Below are positions 61,916 to 64,000 of a stretch of DNA of 64,000 nt, in pieces. Where the stretch lies: contig NZ_CP042331.1 in assembly GCF_008253865.1 (NCBI RefSeq), positions 3,878,001 through 3,942,000 of the forward strand. Direction: 5' to 3'. This DNA comes from Bosea sp. F3-2. Its GTDB lineage: Bacteria; Pseudomonadota; Alphaproteobacteria; Rhizobiales; Beijerinckiaceae. The notes below the pieces were generated by a model. That model had not been told where the DNA came from. It did not search any database and was given only the letters and a program-made list of their open reading frames with translations. Made by a program: the position numbers and the translations under genes. How positions within the stretch are numbered: position 1 is the stretch's first letter; each line of letters opens with the position of its first letter.

Positions 61916-62026
61916 ACCACCGTCTGAGGCCGGTATCTCGATCGGGGGGTTCGGCTGAAGGCGCTGCCGGCGAGCGTCGACTCGGCGAGAAAGGGAACGA
62001 ACCCAACCTCCGAAAGTTGAGTCGCC

Positions 62027-62251
62027 ATGAAGAAGCTGATCATCCGCAACCCTGACGAATGCGTGGCCGCGACAAAGCGCGTCCAGGCATTGAGCGGTGC
62101 CGCATCGGGAAGCGAACAGGAGCGAGAGCTGAAAGCGCTCTCCGATGCGATCAAGGTCTACGAAGATTCGATCGCGATGATGCGCGGCGTTGGGCGGAAG
62201 GCCTCTGAACAGCCAGAAGAGGGCGTCTCCGACACCACCGGGCAAGAATGA
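62027..62251 (+). CDS. small protein resembling the N-terminus of HigA-type antitoxins
   Basis: 74 residues, acidic. The stretch ECVAATKRVQALSGAASGSE followed by QERELKALSDAIKVYED has the length and helix pattern of the N-terminal segment of HigA-like antitoxins (usually followed by a helix-turn-helix). Here no DNA-binding domain follows, and no toxin gene is adjacent. It may therefore be an orphan regulatory or structural fragment. No clear Shine-Dalgarno; GAAAG lies upstream. The resemblance is by eye and weak. Confidence 0.5.
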   Translation: MKKLIIRNPDECVAATKRVQALSGAASGSEQERELKALSDAIKVYEDSIAMMRGVGRKASEQPEEGVSDTTGQE

Positions 62252-62999
62252 TGCCCGAAGCTCTCAAAATCCTCTGCCTTGGTAACGATTGACTCGTCGC
62301 GACAGCGCGGCCGTCATTCGCGCGCGCTCGGGCGGGGCCAGCCTTGGCCATGCCTCTATCGGCCCTTCCCCCAAATCCATTCGGAACAAGCACGCTGCAT
62401 CGATGGTAGCGAGGCCGGGTCGATGACTTGGGGCTCGATCCGGGCAGATGCTTTCTCGGCGCCACCGCCCGAAACATTCCGGCAGCGATAACCCTGGGGA
62501 TGCGTTCCTGGGAAAATCGATACAAAAGAAGGGGGCCGGGATAGGAAGGCCGGCTCCCTTCAGGTGGCGCGGTGCTAGGCTTATACGCCGCGCACTTAAA
62601 TAACGCGGATGAGGTAGCGCAAGTTCCCTTTGGTGACGCTGGCGCTCCAGACGAAATTCTGATGGCCAGGCAGCCTTCCGCCGATCCGTTCGAGAAAATT
62701 GCGCTTCGTTCGACCGCCTCCGAGTTGATCTGTCTTCGAGGCCGAAACCGCGACGGTTCGATTCAGGAAAAGGCCTGGCCCGCCAGAGCAGGACCGGGAG
62801 TTCCTTACCCCCGCAAAAGCCCTGAAAAGATCATCTTCTGCGCTGGCCGGCTCAGCGAAAGCCTGCGGGGCGAAATCGCCAAAGTTGATTTGCTTTCGCC
62901 CCGAGACAGGCGCGTACTATCGGGCTCGCTGTCTCGATGCCGACGTTTGGGAACGACCGCTGCGGCGCCTGCGGGCGCCGCTAAGGCGGGGACGAGGCA
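62252..62999. other. 748-bp gap, no confident gene
   Basis: Frames are open in both strands but none shows a start signal, family motif or protein-like composition. An imperfect hairpin lies at 62529-62560 (AAGGGGGCCGG with its near-mirror CCGGCTCCCTT), possibly a terminator for the small gene upstream. The region looks like decayed accessory sequence. Confidence 0.4.
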
Positions 63000-63254
63000 A
63001 TGTATTCCGGGAAAGGTACGCTCCTTCTGCGGGACGGGCGGCGGCTCCCGCTCTCCTACCAGTTTGGCAGCGACTACGACGATACCCGGGCTGGATACCT
63101 GTTCTGCGACACTTCGGACGTCGATCCGGCCGCGCTTTGCTACAGGCTGCGCGTGATATGCGAGGACGGCACCCAGATCGTCGTGGCAGTGATGCATTCC
63201 AGCGACCGATATCTCGCGGTCACGGGGCGAGTAGCGGCACCCGAAGCAGCGTAA
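63000..63254 (+). CDS. small hypothetical protein
   Basis: 84 residues. GACGAGG precedes the ATG. LLLRDGRRLPLSYQFGSDYD and GYLFCDTSDVDPAALCYRLR, then VICEDGTQIVVAVMHSSDRY look like a small all-beta domain. It is probably real because the composition is protein-like and a hairpin follows the stop. Family and role not recognised. Confidence 0.6.
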   Translation: MYSGKGTLLLRDGRRLPLSYQFGSDYDDTRAGYLFCDTSDVDPAALCYRLRVICEDGTQIVVAVMHSSDRYLAVTGRVAAPEAA

Positions 63255-63258
63255 CCAT

Positions 63259-63289
63259 CGAAAGGGCCCGATCCCTTTCGGAGATCGGG
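63259..63289 (+). terminator. hairpin after the 84-residue gene
   Basis: CGAAAGGG (63259-63266) pairs with CCCTTTCG (63273-63280); an alternative pairing is CCCGATC with GATCGGG (63267-63289). The two structures are mutually exclusive. No U-tract follows, so termination is uncertain. Confidence 0.4.
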
Positions 63290-63506
63290 TCACGTTTGGA
63301 AGCGCTCCATAGGGCAAAGCGCGACCCGAAGGGTACAGCGCTTGAAGACTGCTCCCCACAGGTGATTGCCAAGACGAACAAATCACCGCGCTTTCCCAGA
63401 TGACCCTACAGTACCCCGATGGAAAGGCGCTCATCGGATTGCCTTACGCATGCTCGGAGTCGGCGGCGAGGCGGCGCGACCGTCGACGATTGACAATGCA
63501 AACCCA

Positions 63507-63526
63507 TATATTTCAAACTTAAAATA
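63507..63526. promoter_or_regulatory. AT-rich dyad upstream of the FAD monooxygenase
   Basis: ATATTT and AAATAT arms flank CAAACTTA, 23 bases before the ATG at 63549. TTGACA at 63490-63495 could be a -35 box, but no good -10 at normal spacing was found. Candidate operator or promoter only. Confidence 0.35.
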
Positions 63527-63548
63527 TTAGACCCAGGGGAACGGGCGC

Positions 63549-64000
63549 ATGCGGGTTATCATCGTTGGTGGCGGCATCGGCGGATTGACGTTGGCGCTGA
63601 TGCTTCATGCGCGCGGGATCGCGGCGACGGTCTACGAACAGGCGGGCGAGATCCGCGAGGTCGGCGTCGGCATCAACACGCTGCCTCACGCCATTCGCGA
63701 GCTCGCCGATCTCGGCCTGCTGCCGGTGCTGGACGAGGCCGGCATCCGCACGCGCGAACTCATCTACATGAATCGCTTCGGGCAGGCAGTCTGGCGCGAG
63801 CCGCGCGGCCTGCACGCCGGCGCGCCGGTGCCGCAGTTCTCGATCCACCGTGGCCGGCTGCAGCGTGTCATCCGTGACGCCGTTGCGGAGCGCTTAGGCG
63901 AGGATGCGATCCGCACCGGCCGTCGGCTGCTCGGCTTCCTGCAGGACGAAGGCGGCGTCACCGCGCATTTCAGCGATGCGCGCTTCGGCGAGGCCGGAGA
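63549..64000 (+). CDS. FAD-dependent monooxygenase (flavin-dependent oxidoreductase), 3' part outside window
   Basis: The first 150 residues. VIIVGGGIGGLTLALMLHARG is split here as the dinucleotide-binding GGGIGGLT motif, followed by VYEQAGEIREVGVGINTLPH and FSIHRGRLQRVIRDAVAE, typical of UbiH/PHBH-type aromatic hydroxylases that use NAD(P)H and oxygen. AGGGGAACGGGCGC precedes the ATG. The catalytic C-terminal region lies past base 64000. The substrate is not known; no regulator is visible in the window. Confidence 0.9.
   Translation, partial: MRVIIVGGGIGGLTLALMLHARGIAATVYEQAGEIREVGVGINTLPHAIRELADLGLLPVLDEAGIRTRELIYMNRFGQAVWREPRGLHAGAPVPQFSIHRGRLQRVIRDAVAERLGEDAIRTGRRLLGFLQDEGGVTAHFSDARFGEAG

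Noticed and set aside
60044..62245. 733-codon open frame opposite the double ATPase
   Set aside because: Antisense shadow; the plus-strand gene has two full sets of ATPase motifs.
62572..63156. 194-codon plus-strand frame
   Set aside because: Composition is Ser/Arg/Thr-rich, it overlaps the better-supported 84-residue gene in another frame, and no start signal is seen.

Overview
The window is 64 kb of GC-rich chromosome from an alphaproteobacterium, most likely of the order Hyphomicrobiales (Rhizobiales). Pointers to this are a coxMNOP-like second terminal oxidase operon with two subunit-III-type proteins, a paired L,D-transpeptidase and DUF882/M15-like gene, many solute-binding-protein ABC transporters with their own LysR, IclR, MocR or XRE regulators, and several families of short intergenic palindromic repeats typical of this order. 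A Bosea- or Bradyrhizobium-like genus is my guess; nothing in the window fixes it. No CRISPR array, rRNA, prophage or intact insertion sequence was seen.

Region by region. 0-6.4 kb: a truncated M3-family oligoendopeptidase, an orphan sigma-54 response regulator, a large L,D-transpeptidase and a DUF882 peptidase-like protein (envelope functions). 6.4-9.5 kb: an intergenic mirrored repeat, a GST-like protein, and a LysR regulator divergent from an azoR-type azoreductase. 9.7-16 kb: an enolase-superfamily (mandelate racemase-like) enzyme, a MocR-type regulator with a good operator candidate, a cytosolic binding-protein-fold protein resembling 4,5-dihydroxyphthalate decarboxylase, and an amino-acid-type ABC transporter. 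16-21.7 kb: a small cytochrome c and a five-gene heme-copper oxidase operon. 22-27.2 kb: an SDR plus a small partner protein, divergent from an IclR regulator that heads an NMT1/SsuC-type ABC transporter. An exact IclR-type palindrome lies between them.

27.2-33 kb: a D-cysteine desulfhydrase/ACC deaminase-like enzyme whose C-terminus is repeat-derived, a tRNA-Arg(CCG) beside an inverted partial copy of itself and a frameshifted serine-recombinase relic (the scar of an integrated element), a beta-barrel protein and a NarL/NarX-type two-component pair. 33.3-38.3 kb: a sulfatase island with a formylglycine-generating enzyme, an arylsulfatase, two small lipoproteins and an exported HAD phosphatase. 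38.6-45.3 kb: a class A penicillin-binding protein, a very large UPF0182 membrane protein and a CynX-like MFS transporter divergent from a LysR regulator.

45.7-62 kb is the most interesting part: a catabolic island with two dipeptide-type ABC transporters, two paralogous 397-residue cytosine-deaminase-like amidohydrolases, a third SsnA/AtzA-like amidohydrolase, a beta-alanine-type aminotransferase and a PuuR-like XRE-cupin regulator. Only one of the two transporters carries an ATPase gene (a fused double ATPase), so the two import systems probably share it. The gene set suggests uptake and stepwise deamination of an N-rich (possibly N-heterocyclic) compound; the substrate is unknown. The last 2 kb hold two small orphan genes and the start of an FAD monooxygenase that runs off the window.
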